This document shows, in pieces, positions 22,586 to 34,433 of a DNA stretch of 64,000 nucleotides; the first letter of the stretch is position 1, and each line of letters begins with the position of its first letter. Location: contig JANBVO010000021.1 of assembly GCA_030052745.1 (NCBI GenBank), forward strand, positions 1-64,000, read 5' to 3'. The notes beneath the pieces are model-generated. The model was not told the origin of the DNA, did no database searches, and was given only the letters and a program-made list of their open reading frames with translations. A program made the translations under genes and the position numbers. This DNA is from Pleurostoma richardsiae. Its lineage: Eukaryota; Ascomycota; Sordariomycetes; Calosphaeriales; Pleurostomataceae.

Positions 22586-23682
22586 CGGCTCGACCGGCGC
22601 CCGCGCGGTGGGCGGTGACTGTGGATGGTAGATACAGCAACACGCTGAAGCGCAGGTGTCATGAAGCAGATCGCGAGAGCCTAGGATAATATGGAAGGGA
22701 GGGCTGAGTCGGTTGAGCCAGAGTAGCTAGCAGGATTGACGGTGAGGTAGGTTATCCACGCAACACGCAACTCCCCTCTGCTTGAAGAGTCGGCGCCCCT
22801 GGATGCCTATCTATATGGGTACGGAGGTACAGGCGGACGGCACTGGAGACGGGAGAGGCTATCAGATGGTCGGGATGGGCGGTATCGTCTTAGCGTGCCA
22901 TGCAGACGCAGCCCGCTAACCCGTTATCGGACACCATCCCACGGCCGACGGCACGATTCGGACTCGGGCCCCCGGCGAGATGCCCGCGCTGGCCCAATCC
23001 AAAAGCCTCACAATAGGGGCAAAACGGGGTAACTTGGAAATTAGACGACTGCTCTGTTTCAATGGTGCACAATGCTGAGAGCGTGTTGTGCACGTCTCGG
23101 GTATTCACAATTACCTGTCAAGAGAGGCGGTCACGCGAGCAAGAGCAAACAAACCATGTACATACCACAGTACTGCGGTGGGCAACGGGGGGCTCACTCC
23201 GATAGGACGTAGGCTGGCCCGCATCCCACTCTCTGCAAGACATCGATGGATTGGGGGATCTGTACTTTCAAAAGGGATCTGGGAAACATGTGATACAGCA
23301 ATGACTGACAGAGCATGCGTATGCGCACTTCTCTACTCTCTCCCCCTTGAAGATAATGTTGCGCAAATTCAAATCCTATGAACTCCTTGAATCGATGTAT
23401 CCTTCTGAAGGATCCCGAGAAAGGACAAACACAGCCTAAGGGCAACAAAGCAAACTCTATGTGAAGAGGCCCCGCGTAGCATCACCTCCGCAGCCCAAAC
23501 AGCCCACTAGAACTGCAACGCAAACAATCCAAACAAGCATGCGTCCGCCCAGACGAGAATTGACATGATGACAGTAGACAAGGCGAGGGTAGGGTCTGCA
23601 TCTGGAGATATGATACAGTCGGCGAACTTGCGAGGGGTGACTGAGCCTGTCTGGAGCGGGAAATTATCGCAACTCTCCGCGT
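22586..23682. other. Intergenic, no gene seen
   Basis: 1.1 kb comprising the upstream region of the DMT transporter and the 3' flank of YPT7, both on the minus strand. Short frames exist on both strands, without recognisable domains. Confidence 0.5.
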
Positions 23683-24724
23683 TTAGCATGCGCAGCCATC
23701 GCGGTCATTCTCGATGTGGATGTTGATGGGATCCTGGAAGTCTCCGCTGAACTCGTCCGCCTCCTCCTGTTGTAAAGCGTTTCGTGCAATGACTGCGGAT
23801 ATGTGTTAGCGGTCGTGGGCATGAGGGCAGCGCTGGGCAAGCGAGAGCGTATATACGAACCCTCAAAGGCCTGCTCAACGTTAATGGCTTCCTTCGCACT
23901 AGTCTCGAAGTAGGGGATGTTGCCCTTGGACTGGCAGAACGTCATGGCTCTCTTGGTCGAGATCTAGAGTCACATCGTAAGTGAGGAGCCCAACTCCTGA
24001 TAGCGTCGGTCGGTGACTTACCACTCGCTTGCTCTCCTCAACGTCGATCTTGTTGCCTAACACGACCTGTACACGGCGTCAGGACCGCTCAAGCCCAGCA
24101 CACGATTGCGATTGCGAGTGAAGCACATACGAAAGGAAAGCTGTCGGGGTCCCGAGGCGACGCCTGGATCAGGAACTCATCCCGCCAGCTGTCAAGGGCG
24201 TCGAAGCTCTTGGAGTTGTTGACGTCGAACACAAGGACGCAGCAGTCCGCACCGCGGTAGAAGGCAACACCCAGAGACTGGAACCGTTCCTGGCCTGCCG
24301 TATCCCACAGCTGTTGATCTCTGATTTAGCCATTGCTCATCCTCTAATCACGCATATGAGTATCCCGCACCTGCATGGTAACCTGCCTGTCGTCGACGAG
24401 TACCTCCCGGGTCAGGAAATCGGCACCGATGGTGGCTTTGTAGCTCGCGCTGAACTTCTTGTTGACCTAGAGGAGAGGGTAGCGTATTAGACTCGTCGTC
24501 TTTCAGTGGTGTGGCATGCGCAATCGGCATTCCGTCTGAGGCATGATGCATCGAAGGTCTCGTACATATTGGTTCATCAGACTCGTCTTGCCGACACCGC
24601 TATCTCCCAGGATGATGACCTAGAATGGAAACATATCTATTAGCAACGGCTTGATTCCGCGTCTCGACCCCACTGCCCCCGGTGGACTGCCTACCTTGAG
24701 GAGCACCTTCTTCCGGGAAGCCAT
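23683..24724 (-). CDS. ypt7: Rab7-type small GTPase Ypt7
   Basis: 205-aa Ras-superfamily GTPase in seven short exons (24724-24695, 24619-24566, 24466-24371, 24310-24131, 24066-24022, 23963-23861, 23792-23683). The G1 loop is GDSGVGKTS, switch I carries the Rab7 effector segment [10 protein letters not shown]3 is [14 protein letters not shown]4 is GNKID and G5 is ETSAKEA. The C-terminal CAC accepts two geranylgeranyl groups. Ypt7 acts on late endosomes and vacuoles, recruiting HOPS for homotypic vacuole fusion and for fusion of autophagosomes. Length and motifs match the family exactly. Exon 1 encodes just ten residues. Confidence 0.96.
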
Positions 24725-25290
24725 GGTGGGCAGGTAGTTGTCGGTGGGCGGCTATTGTTGCGACGGCGACGTCAATGACGTTTATGGGGACGCTTGAGGG
24801 AGGACGGAACAGCAACTGAGCAAGATGCTCTAGGTAGAATGCCAGCGAGACGATGAGGGATTCGAGAGAGTGCGAAAGATAGCAGATGGCTGATCCAGAT
24901 GCCTAGAAGTTGAAGAAGGCAGCGCAATAAGGTCGAGGTTGGGGTATGTGACGGAGGTGTGCAACCTCAACTGATAGCTGCTGGAGACACTAACGTTAGG
25001 CTGGCCACCAATCAAGTACCTCATAGCCGCGTTTCTGATGCAATAAAGTCCAGGTACCCAGCGGAGTACCGCAGTAACTGATGATGGCACGTGCGTAACC
25101 GGGGGAGCTACCGCCTCACTGGGCTAACCTTCACATTCACGAGACACCTCAAAGCCACGCAAGGAGCCACATGTCTCTTTCATCACGCCTTCTAGAAGAG
25201 CGACCCAGAGGAGCGTGCCCGAGATAGAGTCGGCACGCCGTGAGGTAGCACGCGTCAATGGGACACAGGCGGAGTCGTCTCTGAAGCCCC
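24725..25290. promoter_or_regulatory. Divergent upstream region, ypt7 / MoxR-like gene
   Basis: 566 bp between the two start codons, so it holds both promoters. No coding sequence or clear repeat was recognised. Confidence 0.45.
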
Positions 25291-25605
25291 ATGGCGGACG
25301 AGACGCTCCTGAAGAAGGTGCACAACCTCAGCGACCTGGAGCTGGCAGTCCTGCTGTGTCTCATCAGCCGCGAACACTGCCTAATCAGCACCTTTCCTGA
25401 GGCTCTTGATGACCTGGTCGATGAGCTTCAGCTGGTAAGCTACGCCTTCTCCAGTTATGCATGGATGCAGCCCTCATGTTCTGCTCATTTCTAAACCGGA
25501 CGCGACAGATATCAGCCAAGATCTTCGGCCTCAAGCCCGTCATCATCGACTGCACGCCGCACACAACCCTCAACGACTTCGCAACCTCACTACTCCTACC
25601 CCATT

Positions 25606-25638
<33 letters not shown>

Positions 25639-26620
25639 GCCGTGATGCTTCTCCGTCATCCTACTTCCTCTCCCAGCCGGCCGTCCGCCCCCCATCATCC
25701 ACCACCCTAGGCAGCCCGTCCTCCGCGCCTCCCCCCGGCCCGCACTCCTCGCGCATCGCAAACGTGATACTGGCCCGGAATCTCGACCGCGCCCCGCCCG
25801 CCGTGCAGATCCAGGCTCTCGAGCTGTTGCGCACTCGTCGCATCTTCACGCGGACCAGCGTGCAGGCGGCGCCGAGGCAGTTTCTGTTCGTCGGGGTGCT
25901 GGCCAGTGGCGGCGTCGGGGGCCGGCCGGAGGCCGAGGCGGGGGTCACGCCGCACCTGAATGACATGTTCTACGTAGCGCACTGGCACGACCCGGAGGAC
26001 GGATTTCCGAACCTCGAGGAGCAGGAGCAGGAGGTGGAGGGGAGCGGACGGCTTGGAGGTCTAGTTGAGGACAGTGCGTCTTCGGACACGGCGAGTACGA
26101 CGAGTGTGGTCAGGAAGAGCTGGTATGAGCCTGAGGGAGAGGGGCCGTCGGGCCCGGAAGAGGCGATTTTCTCTGAGGGTGTGAGTTGATCTCCGGTGTA
26201 CTAGCTCTGGCCCAAGGAAGCATATCCTAACACGTCTTCCTGCAGGATATCGCATGCCTGGCGAAGCTCAGCCAGGAGGTGCAGTTGGACGTGGACGTCC
26301 AACGGTACCAGCTGAACGTCGTCTCTTTCTTACGCATGCACCGCGCCGTTGCGGGCGGCATAACGCCGATGGCGACAAGACACTTCGAGCAGCTGATGAG
26401 GTGCCTTGCGCCCCTGCACGGTCTTGACTTCGTCACCCCGTCGCTGGTCGCTCTCGCGGCAAGGAAGGTCTACCTGCACCGGATTCGCGTCGTCGCCCCA
26501 GCCAAGGAGCGGAGCATGCAGTGGGGCAGCGACCTGGCTGCCGTCGAGGCACTCCTACGAGACGTAGGTCCAGAGGATGTCATCGAGGACGTTCTAGGTA
26601 TGGTTGCTGCACCGGTGTAG
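25291..26620 (+). CDS. MoxR/Mg-chelatase-like protein without visible P-loop
   Basis: 396 aa in three phase-0 exons (25291-25434, 25509-26180, 26246-26620). It resembles the fungal proteins annotated as magnesium chelatase or MoxR-like AAA+ ATPases. IANVILARNLDRAPPAVQIQ aligns with the Walker B/arginine segment of MoxR (EINRAPPKTQ), FLFVGVLA with sensor 1, and the C-terminal third is a helical lid (FLRMHRAVAGGITP, then ALAARKVYLHRIRVV). The place where a Walker A GxxxxGKT should be reads REHCLISTFPEALDDLVDEL, so ATP binding is doubtful. Residues about 81-90 are ten glutamines. The biological role is unknown. Confidence 0.75.
25608..25637 (+). repeat. CAG/CAA microsatellite coding for polyglutamine
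   Basis: Nine CAG codons followed by one CAA, inside the MoxR-like gene, giving ten Gln. It lies in a Ser/Pro-rich linker, so its length probably varies between isolates. Confidence 0.9.
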
Positions 26621-26880
26621 CGACAGGAATGGTGTGTCATGACCTGATGAATATCGGCTGGTACCACTCGTAGAACTATGCATAGCAAGCGAGGACCAAT
26701 ATAGCTATCCGCGCAATTCTAATGATCTTCGATTTTGGTACACCTATGCCAGGCTGCCTCGTTAGAGGTATACAGCCGTATGATACACGCTTACCAACCG
26801 AACGCCGTGTCAAGTGATCCCAACCATAGCCCCAGAGTATGCCATTTACTTCTATGGCCCAAGCATTACAATGACCTTCA

Positions 26881-28650
26881 TTAGTGGATCTCCGTGATCT
26901 TGCACTGCCAGTCAGAGCCCTTCTCGAGAAGAGGCAAACTAGAAAAAAACAACCTTGTTAGCAACCATCGTCACTGGTGAGGGGAGACTGAACCCACCTA
27001 GCACCAAGAGCCCAGCCAAGCTCGTTGTCCTTGATCTTCTTCGCGATCCTGACCTCGCGATCGATCGGCATCTCATATCCAGTGTGCGTCAGGGCCAGCA
27101 TGAAGTTCAGGTCCATGCAGTGCTCCGGCCTATCGCGGAGCTCCTCCAGAGCGCCAGGGACGCTATCGAAGACGTCCCATTGAGGTTCTCCGGAGCAGAC
27201 AGTGCTGGCGAGGTCGTGCATCTCCCTAAGAGTGAAGGACTCGGGCATACCCAGCGGCTGAGTACGGTCGGTAAAGTACGAGAGGAAGTAGATGTCCTCC
27301 TTGGCGAAGGTCTTGGCGATCGACGGCTGGTGGACGCCGTTGAAGGAACAGGGCGCCAGCTTGCACTCGGCATCCTTCTTCAGGATCCGCTCTGCCAGGT
27401 TACGGCACTGCGCGGGAGCGGCGATGGAGGGCCCTGTCATGTTGAACTCGCGGACTTCACCAAGGGGATGGTCCTTGTCGAGCTTGACTTTGACGGTCTT
27501 GCTCATACCAGACGAGAAGCAGGGGTTCACAACCGGAGAGCTAACCCAGGTGCTGTCATCTTTCTTAGAGGCGTGAATATCATCGACGAGGGTCTTGAAA
27601 ATGGCATCACGAGCACTCATCAGACCGTATCCCAGGTGGGAGTGCTGGTAGAGACTGAAGTGCCGGCCGCCGAAATCGAGGTCGTACTTGTGATCGCCCT
27701 CCGCCAGCTTGCTAGGAAGGCCGCCAGAGGTGAGTCCGTTAAAGCTCGGCTCGAAGACAATCTGGGTGGAGCCGCCGCCCAGGTCAAACACTGCGGCGGT
27801 CTCGGTATGGTCAGGGCCACCAATGTTGCCGAGGAGATAGTTTGTAGTGATCCAGGCGTATACGCCTTCGTCCGAGCCATCCATGATAGCGACACCGCCC
27901 TGGTCTTGAGCGAGGACCGGGAAGGGGTAGTCCTTCTCCAAATGGGTTCTCACGGCATCCAATATCTTCTGGCTCTTCTCGTTGCCGAGCAGCCGAAGCC
28001 CGGCCGTCGCCTTGACAGCGATCGGGCTGCAGGCCTTGAGCTTGTCGGGCACCACACTCATGGCTTCCTCCAACAAAGGGTCCAAGCTCTTGGCGGCCGC
28101 CACGGGGTCGTCAGGATATGCGCTCAGGCCACTGCTCTTGCCATCGATCTTCGCAGTCTGCTTGAAAACCTCGCTCTCCAGCTCCGGTGTGGCGCCGCAG
28201 TTGTTAAACTTGTAGACGTGAATCCGTGATCCCGTGCTCCCCGCGTCGATCATCATGACATACTGGACAATTGGTTTGTCCTTGGAGCTTGATTTCGTGC
28301 ATCGGTCGGTGCCGTAGGAGGAGTCGGAAGGTACTTGGCCGTCACTGTGCGAAGCCACTGCAATTCTGTCAGTTTCAACTATCCTTAAGCGGCGCGGAAT
28401 TGGGTTTCAAGTACTCACCTCCATTGTACAGCTCCACACCAGAGGGCGAGAAGTAGTAGAAGAGGAAGAAGACCACGAAGATGATAGCCCCGGTCTTCAG
28501 CCAGCGCGTCTTCTGCGCTTGCGTCATGGCGCCGGCCTTCATTCTGTCGAAGAGGTTTCCTTCTCGAGGGTGTCCGTCGTAGCGTCCTGGTTTCTCGTGC
28601 GGGTCGCGGGCGATGTGTTTCGTCGGTAAGGACACCGAAGTTCGACGCAT
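26881..28650 (-). CDS. gda1: Golgi guanosine diphosphatase (GDA1/CD39 family)
   Basis: 549-aa type II membrane protein in three exons (28650-28419, 28357-26998, 26938-26881). A single TM anchor (GAIIFVVFFLFYYF) near residue 55 faces the Golgi lumen. All apyrase regions are present: IDAGSTGSRIHVY, KATAGLRLL, GSDEGVYAW and VFDLGGGSTQIVFEP; the C-terminal GWALGASLPLLEKGSDWQCK is also typical. Gda1 hydrolyses GDP to GMP after mannosyl transfer, which lets GMP leave the Golgi in exchange for GDP-mannose. The final exon encodes just 19 residues and is needed to complete the conserved C-terminus. Confidence 0.95.
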
Positions 28651-29362
28651 GTGGAACGAACTTCAGGCGATCAGGAACGTGTGGAAGATGCAACCCGCGA
28701 ATCCATCCACAAGACCAGAGCAAAGGGATCGTGTAACGAGAGACTAGAATGGAGGGTGGAATAGGGAAAAAATCGATCGAGGAATCCCAGAAGACCTGAA
28801 ATAGGAGACACTGCAGATCGCTGGGAAGGGAGACAAAGAGGGCTGAGTGTCCGCGCTGCCACGTTAGCCAGGAGTTGCTATTTCTTGCCCCTGTCAGGTT
28901 GGCCAAAATGATAAAAACGGGCCCCCAATTCGCGGGACGTGACCTGCGGGCGCCGGGTGGCGCCCCTCGGTCCGTCCTTTTCCTCTTCGGGCTCCCCTTT
29001 AATGGACAAGCAGGACAAGGCAGGTACGTACCTACCTGGTGGTTATCTCCTTGCTTGCCCCCGTTACTGTACGAATACTCCATACTGCGTAGGTAGGTGC
29101 CCAGCCACAGCTGGTGTGGCGCAACTTCCGTCTTCTTCGGCCTTCGATGACGGCAGCCACCCCGGACACATTCGTGTCTCATTGTTGCCTTTGGCGTTCA
29201 AGGAGTTAACGGAGGGAGATAATAAAAGGTTGTTTGTCCCTGCGTACGTCGCCGGCAAGTATACACTCTCGCAATCTCGTATTCTTTCTTTCGCTGTCCT
29301 AGACAGCGCTCTCTCTCGATTTCTCTCACGCTCTTTCTCGCATATCCATATCTCCAATAGGT
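28651..29362. promoter_or_regulatory. Divergent upstream region, gda1 / PPPDE-Trx-PUL gene
   Basis: 712 bp between divergent start codons. It contains repeated TACCTACC/GGTAGGTA words near 29024-29097 and a long TC-rich pyrimidine tract (about 29290-29345) just before the plus-strand ATG, typical of fungal core promoters. Confidence 0.5.
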
Positions 29363-31166
29363 ATGGACGTTCATCTCTTGGTTTATGACCTCTCAGGAGG
29401 CATGGCCCGAAACCTGTCAGCGGGCCTTCTCGGATTCCAGCTTGACGCCGTCTACCACACCTCAATCATGCTCAATGGCAAAGAGTATGTATATGACGGG
29501 AACGTCGTTGCAATCAGGCCAGGATCTTCTCATCTTGGCCGGCCACTGCAGCAGATTCACCTGGGGAAGACGGATCTTCCGATGGATGTTGTTGAAGAGT
29601 ACATAGATTCTCTGCGGGAGATTTACACCGTCGAGGTATTCCTCCCTGCCCCTTTGCTTCACTCTATACGAGTAACGGCTTGCTAACCAGTTACTGCAGG
29701 CTTACAACTTGTGGAGGCACAACTGCAACAACTTCTCCAATGACTTGGCCACTTTCCTGCTGGGGAAGGGGATTCCTGACCACATTCTTCATATGCCACA
29801 GGCAGTACTTAACTCGCCATTTGGCCAGATGCTTCTCCCAGCCCTCGAGCAGCAAATCAATGCCAATAGGCAAAACGGCGGCATCTTGGGCATACAAGGA
29901 AATGCGGAAGCTTCTTCGGTCAAGCCGAAGGCCGAGCTTCACCACCATCGCTCCACAGTTCGCGAAGCTGCCAATTTGCAAGAGCTAGATTCATTACTGT
30001 CGAGGGCCCAGAAGTCATGCGCCGTGGTCTTCTTCACCTCGGCTACCTGCGCACCGTGCAAGGCTCTCTATCCACTGTACGACGAGCTGGCGGAGGAGGT
30101 TGGAAATAAAGGGGTGCTGGTCAAAGTTGACACTTCGCGGGCTTTCGATGTTGGTGCCAAGTATTCTATACGAGCAACTCCCACGTTCGTCACCTTCCTC
30201 CATGGCAAGGAGGAGAACAGATGGTCTGGGGCAGACCCCGGCGCTCTCCGGGGCAACGTTCAGCTCTTGGTCCAGATGGCCTGGCCAACTCATCCGCATC
30301 GGCGCCTGAACTTAGCTCATTTCTCGGACGAACATGCAAAACCTGTCCTCTACGAAAAGATGCCGCCGCTGCCGAAGCTTATGGCGAAAATGGGACCCGC
30401 AGCGCAGAATCAGTCCGTTAAGGCGGTTACTCATTTTCTCGAGGCTCGCTCAAAGGAAGGCCCAGCCGAAGCGCCTCTGCCGGACATGAATGCATTCACA
30501 ACCTTCCTACAGAACTCAATCCACGAGCTGCCTCCCGAGGTGATATTTACCGTCGTCGACCTCCTTCGATGTGGGCTTGTCGACCCCAGATTCAGCGGCT
30601 ACCTGGCCGAGGAGCATGACCACCGCACAATCATTTCTCTGCTCGAGTACATCAACGGGCTGGCGAACTGTCCCTATGCGCTGAGACTTGTGTCGTTGCA
30701 GATGGCATGCAATCTGTTTTCCAGCCAACTCTACCCAGATCAGATACTAGGCAACGACCGGCTGAGGGCGTCAGTAACCCAGTTGATCTCCACAAGCTTC
30801 CTTGACGACAGCCACAGCAGTGTCCGCGTCGCTGCCTCCTCGTTGCTCTACAATGTGGCTCTGTCCAATAGCAACAAGAGACGAGATGGTCCAGGAGACG
30901 CTTTACCGGAGGGAGATCAGATTGAGCTGGCAGCCTCGACACTAGAGGCCATATCTCAAGAGGAAGAGTCGCCGGAGGCACTTAAGGGTATGCTTTTGGC
31001 ACTTGGTTACTTAGTCTACCTCTTGCCGCTCGATGGAGAACTTGCCGATCTACTAAGGACGATGGATGCTGAGACCACGATCCTGGGGAAGAAGAAGAAG
31101 TTCAAGGATATAAGGCTGATAGACGAGGTCGGCAAGGAGCTGCTTGGGAAAGGGCTTCGTCAATAG
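29363..31166 (+). CDS. PPPDE peptidase - thioredoxin - PUL fusion protein
   Basis: 579 aa in two exons (29363-29635, 29700-31166; phase 0). Three modules are visible. Residues 1-140 are a PPPDE (DeSI-type) cysteine isopeptidase with catalytic His in VYHTSIMLN and Cys in RHNCNNFSND. Residues about 195-300 are a thioredoxin fold with active site CAPC and the cis-proline in IRATPTFVTF. Residues about 320-575 are a PUL domain of armadillo-like helices, the fold that binds Cdc48/p97 in Doa1/PLAA. PPPDE proteins remove SUMO or ubiquitin. The combination suggests a Cdc48-linked deconjugating enzyme with a redox module; this is inferred from domains alone. Confidence 0.88.
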
Positions 31167-31630
31167 AGTTGATACACTATGATTGCAAGAGGCGCCGGTG
31201 CGAGCATTTGACATAGACGGTCTATGATCAGAGTAGACTAACGAGGATAGATCCATTAGCACTGTAGACCAGCGCGTCACTGAATTCGAATCAAACATCT
31301 AGTCGCGTCTCTTAGGTAATTGGGTTAGATCTGTGACGATGCTCGTCTGCGATATGGTAGCACTATCTGAAGGATTTGTCTAGCATTCGAGACCAACGTC
31401 TCCTGAATTTCCCCAGCTTTTCTCAGATGTCAGACAGGTACGCTCTCAACGGTAAGGGGAATAGCTGAAGAGCAGAAGACGAATACAGTCGTGAGCAGAG
31501 AGGCCATACGGGTGGTCTTATCGGCTTATCAGTCCCGAAACGGCGAGACGATCTTTGCTCCGGCAACCGAACACCCCACACTTGCCGTAAACGGAACCCT
31601 TGTCAACAAAAGTGGCCATTGCGACCGCCG
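31167..31630. other. Intergenic, promoter of the kinesin gene
   Basis: 464 bp between two plus-strand genes. It may contain a 5' leader exon of the kinesin, since the first coding exon starts without a clear core promoter near it. No gene recognised. Confidence 0.4.
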
Positions 31631-33602
31631 ATGCATTCCTCGCGAAGATTGCGCTTTCGCGAAGTCATTAACGACATTGACGAGACGCTGATTGGGATTT
31701 CCCTAGATCCGCGACTCATGCCGTCCGTCGCTTCCCCGGGGCGGACCGTCCGCTCCTCTGCGTCAACACCATCGCTTCGTTCTCGCGATGGCACAGTGCC
31801 GCCTCACGCAAGGATGGATCCAGGAGGAAATGTGCGTGTCGTCGTCCGAGTCCGGGCTTTCTTGCCTCGAGGTAAGCAATCATGAAAAGTTTATTCCAGC
31901 AGTTGAATGACTGCAGCGCTGACTCGATGTGATGTCAACAGAGCTCGAACGAGGGGCAGAGTGCTTGATCCGGATGGACCCCATCAACCAAACAACAACG
32001 CTGCTCGTGCCCAACGACCATGACCCTGCGAATGCCAGAACCAAGTCACGTAAAGTCGAGGAGAAGAAGTTTACTTTTGACAACTCGTTCTGGAGTCACC
32101 TTACGGAAGACCCGCACTATGCGACACAGGAGGATGTCTACAACAGTCTGGGCGAGGAGTTCCTCGACCACAACTTCGAGGGCTACCATACCTGCATCTT
32201 CGCCTACGGCCAAACCGGCTCTGGGAAGAGCTACACGATGATGGGGACGCCGGACCAGCCCGGCTTGATTCCCCGGACCTGCGAGGACCTCTTCCAGCGC
32301 ATAGAGGCCGCGCAGAACGAGACGCCCAACATCTCATACAACGTGCGCGTCTCCTACTTCGAGGTGTACAACGAGCATGTACGCGACCTGCTCGTGCCCG
32401 TCGTGCCTAACCAAGGCCCTTACTACCTCAAGATCCGCGAGTCGCCTACTGAGGGCCCCTACGTCAAGGACCTGACCGAGGTGCCGGTGCGCAGCATCGA
32501 CGAGATCCTGCGCTTCATGAAGCGCGGCGACGCGTCGCGCACGACGGCGTCGACCAAGATGAATGACACTAGCAGCCGGTCGCACGCGGTCTTCACCATC
32601 ATGCTCAAGCAGATCCACCACGATATGGAGACGGACGAGACGACGGAGCGCAGCAGCCGCATCCGGCTGGTCGACCTGGCGGGCAGCGAGCGTGCCAAGG
32701 CGACGGAGGCGACGGGCCAGCGGCTGCGCGAGGGCAGCAACATCAACAAGTCGCTCACGACGCTGGGGCGCGTCATCGCCGCGCTGGCGGACCCCAAGGC
32801 GCAGCGGCCCGGCAAGGCGGGTGGGCGCAAGGCGGACGCGGTGGTCCCCTACCGCGACTCGATCCTGACGTGGCTGCTCAAGGATTCGCTGGGCGGCAAC
32901 TCGAAGACGGCGATGATCGCGTGCATCGCCCCCTCGGACTACGAGGAGACGCTGTCGACGCTGCGGTACGCGGACCAGGCGAAGCGGATCCGCACGCGGG
33001 CCGTGGTCAACCAGGACCACATGTCGACGGCGGAGCGGGACGCGCAGATCGCCGCCATGGCCGAGGAGATCCGCGTGCTGCAGCTGTCGGTGTCGGACAG
33101 CCGGCGGCGCGAGAAGGACGCGCGCGAGCAGGAGGAGCGGCTCGACGAGTACCAGCAGCGGGTGGCGGCCATGCAGCGCATGATGGAGGAGCGCAGCCTC
33201 GTCGCCGAGGGCAAGATCCGCAGCCTGCAGACGGAGAACGAGGCCCTCCGCCTGCACCTCAAGCTCGCGCTCGAGAGCCTCAAGAACCCTATCCCCGCGG
33301 TGGCCGTCACTGGTACCGGCCGGCCGGGCACCGTAGACGGCCTGAAGACGGACGGCGGCCAGGAAGCCAAGGCCGGGGACAAGGAGAATGGCACAACTGA
33401 GGATGCGGTGCACGAGGACGAGGATGAGGCGTACGACTCGGAGGTGTACGAGGAGCGGGAGAACGACATGCAGGACTACATGCAGAGCCTGCTGAAGGAC
33501 CTGGGGATGTTCAGGAGGAAGATCGGCGACGACAAGCAGAGGTTTGTCGACGGGCAGAGTACCAGTGCGCGGAGGCCGCTTGGCGTCAGGCTCAATGTGT
33601 GA
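31631..33602 (+). CDS. Kinesin-3 motor, short NcKin3-like
   Basis: About 633 aa in two exons (31631-31871, 31942-33602). The start is uncertain: Met at 31631, or a later Met beginning PSVASP or DPGGN. The motor domain begins VRVVVRVRAFLPRELERG across the intron, with P-loop GQTGSGKSYT, switch I SSRSHAVF, switch II LVDLAGSERA and the neck region SLGGNSKTAMIACIAPSD. About 180 residues of coiled coil follow (EERLDEYQQRVAAMQRMMEE) and an acidic tail; no FHA or PH domain is seen. That short layout fits Neurospora NcKin3, linked to mitochondrial movement, rather than the long UncA/KIF1 type. It moves along microtubules using ATP. Confidence 0.88.
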
Positions 33603-34433
33603 AGCTGCGCGCTCCTTGAAGAATGACTTGTTCCAACGACTTGTTTGACAGCGCTGCTCGGGTTAACGGGCTCATGACGGTGTATGGAGTTGGATCCATC
33701 ATGAAAGGGATCGCTGGTTGTTGTGTTTAGATATTCGTCCTCCTAGGAAGTTACAAGGCGTCCTTTGTCAACTGATCGATTACCGTGAAGCACCCGACAG
33801 TTTTCAATGTCTCTTCCATCGTACACGTCTACGAACGAGCTGGCCAGCAGTGGGTCTTCAGGTCTTAGAGTATCAGGGGAAAGCCTAGCGTTGCGTCGGT
33901 GGCAGCCGAGCGCCCGGACAGGCCCCGCTGAAGTGCTGAGCCGAGCTCTAGAAGCAGTCTGGGTTGGGGGCCAGGGCCCCCTGAAAGCCGACCCCAAACC
34001 GCATCCGGGCCGTCACAGCCTTCTTGAGAGCTGGACCTGTCTGTTTCAGGTTCTCGTCGGGCAAGGTCAAGGTACCTCTGGCAGGGAAGCTAAAGTATCA
34101 TCGCCCTGGAGGTGCAAGACCACTGAATATAAGGAGACGAGGCTCGCCGTCTCACTTGTACCACCCTCTCCTCTCTCTCTCCTTACCGCCTCTCCCACGG
34201 TCGCTATTCTTATTCTTGATCACTAGTCGGTGCCGCCGGTTGCTGAAACTCCCCTCGATTGGCCGTGAGAGCTTATATCGATACCGCGCTGTCAGCTGTT
34301 CCCCCCTCCCTGCCCCTCTATCGTTCGTTTCAGTGGTGCAACGCAGTTCGTTGGAACCGCCTTTCCAGAGTCATTTCTTCTCTTTCAGAGAAGCCGTCCA
34401 TCGCAAGCGGCAGAGCCAGACATAGGTACAGAA
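33603..34433. promoter_or_regulatory. Upstream region of the eIF4E-like gene
   Basis: 831 bp between two plus-strand genes. Pyrimidine-rich blocks (CCTCTCCTCTCTCTCTCC near 34164-34181, and 34360-34390) precede the ATG and suggest a transcribed leader. No coding sequence recognised. Confidence 0.45.

Noticed and set aside
26955-28229. Long plus-strand open frame of 424 codons
   Set aside because: It is the antisense shadow of gda1, whose motifs and splice phases are unambiguous.
32334-33413. Minus-strand open frame of 359 codons
   Set aside because: Antisense to the GC-rich kinesin motor domain; rich in Arg/Leu/His with no domain.
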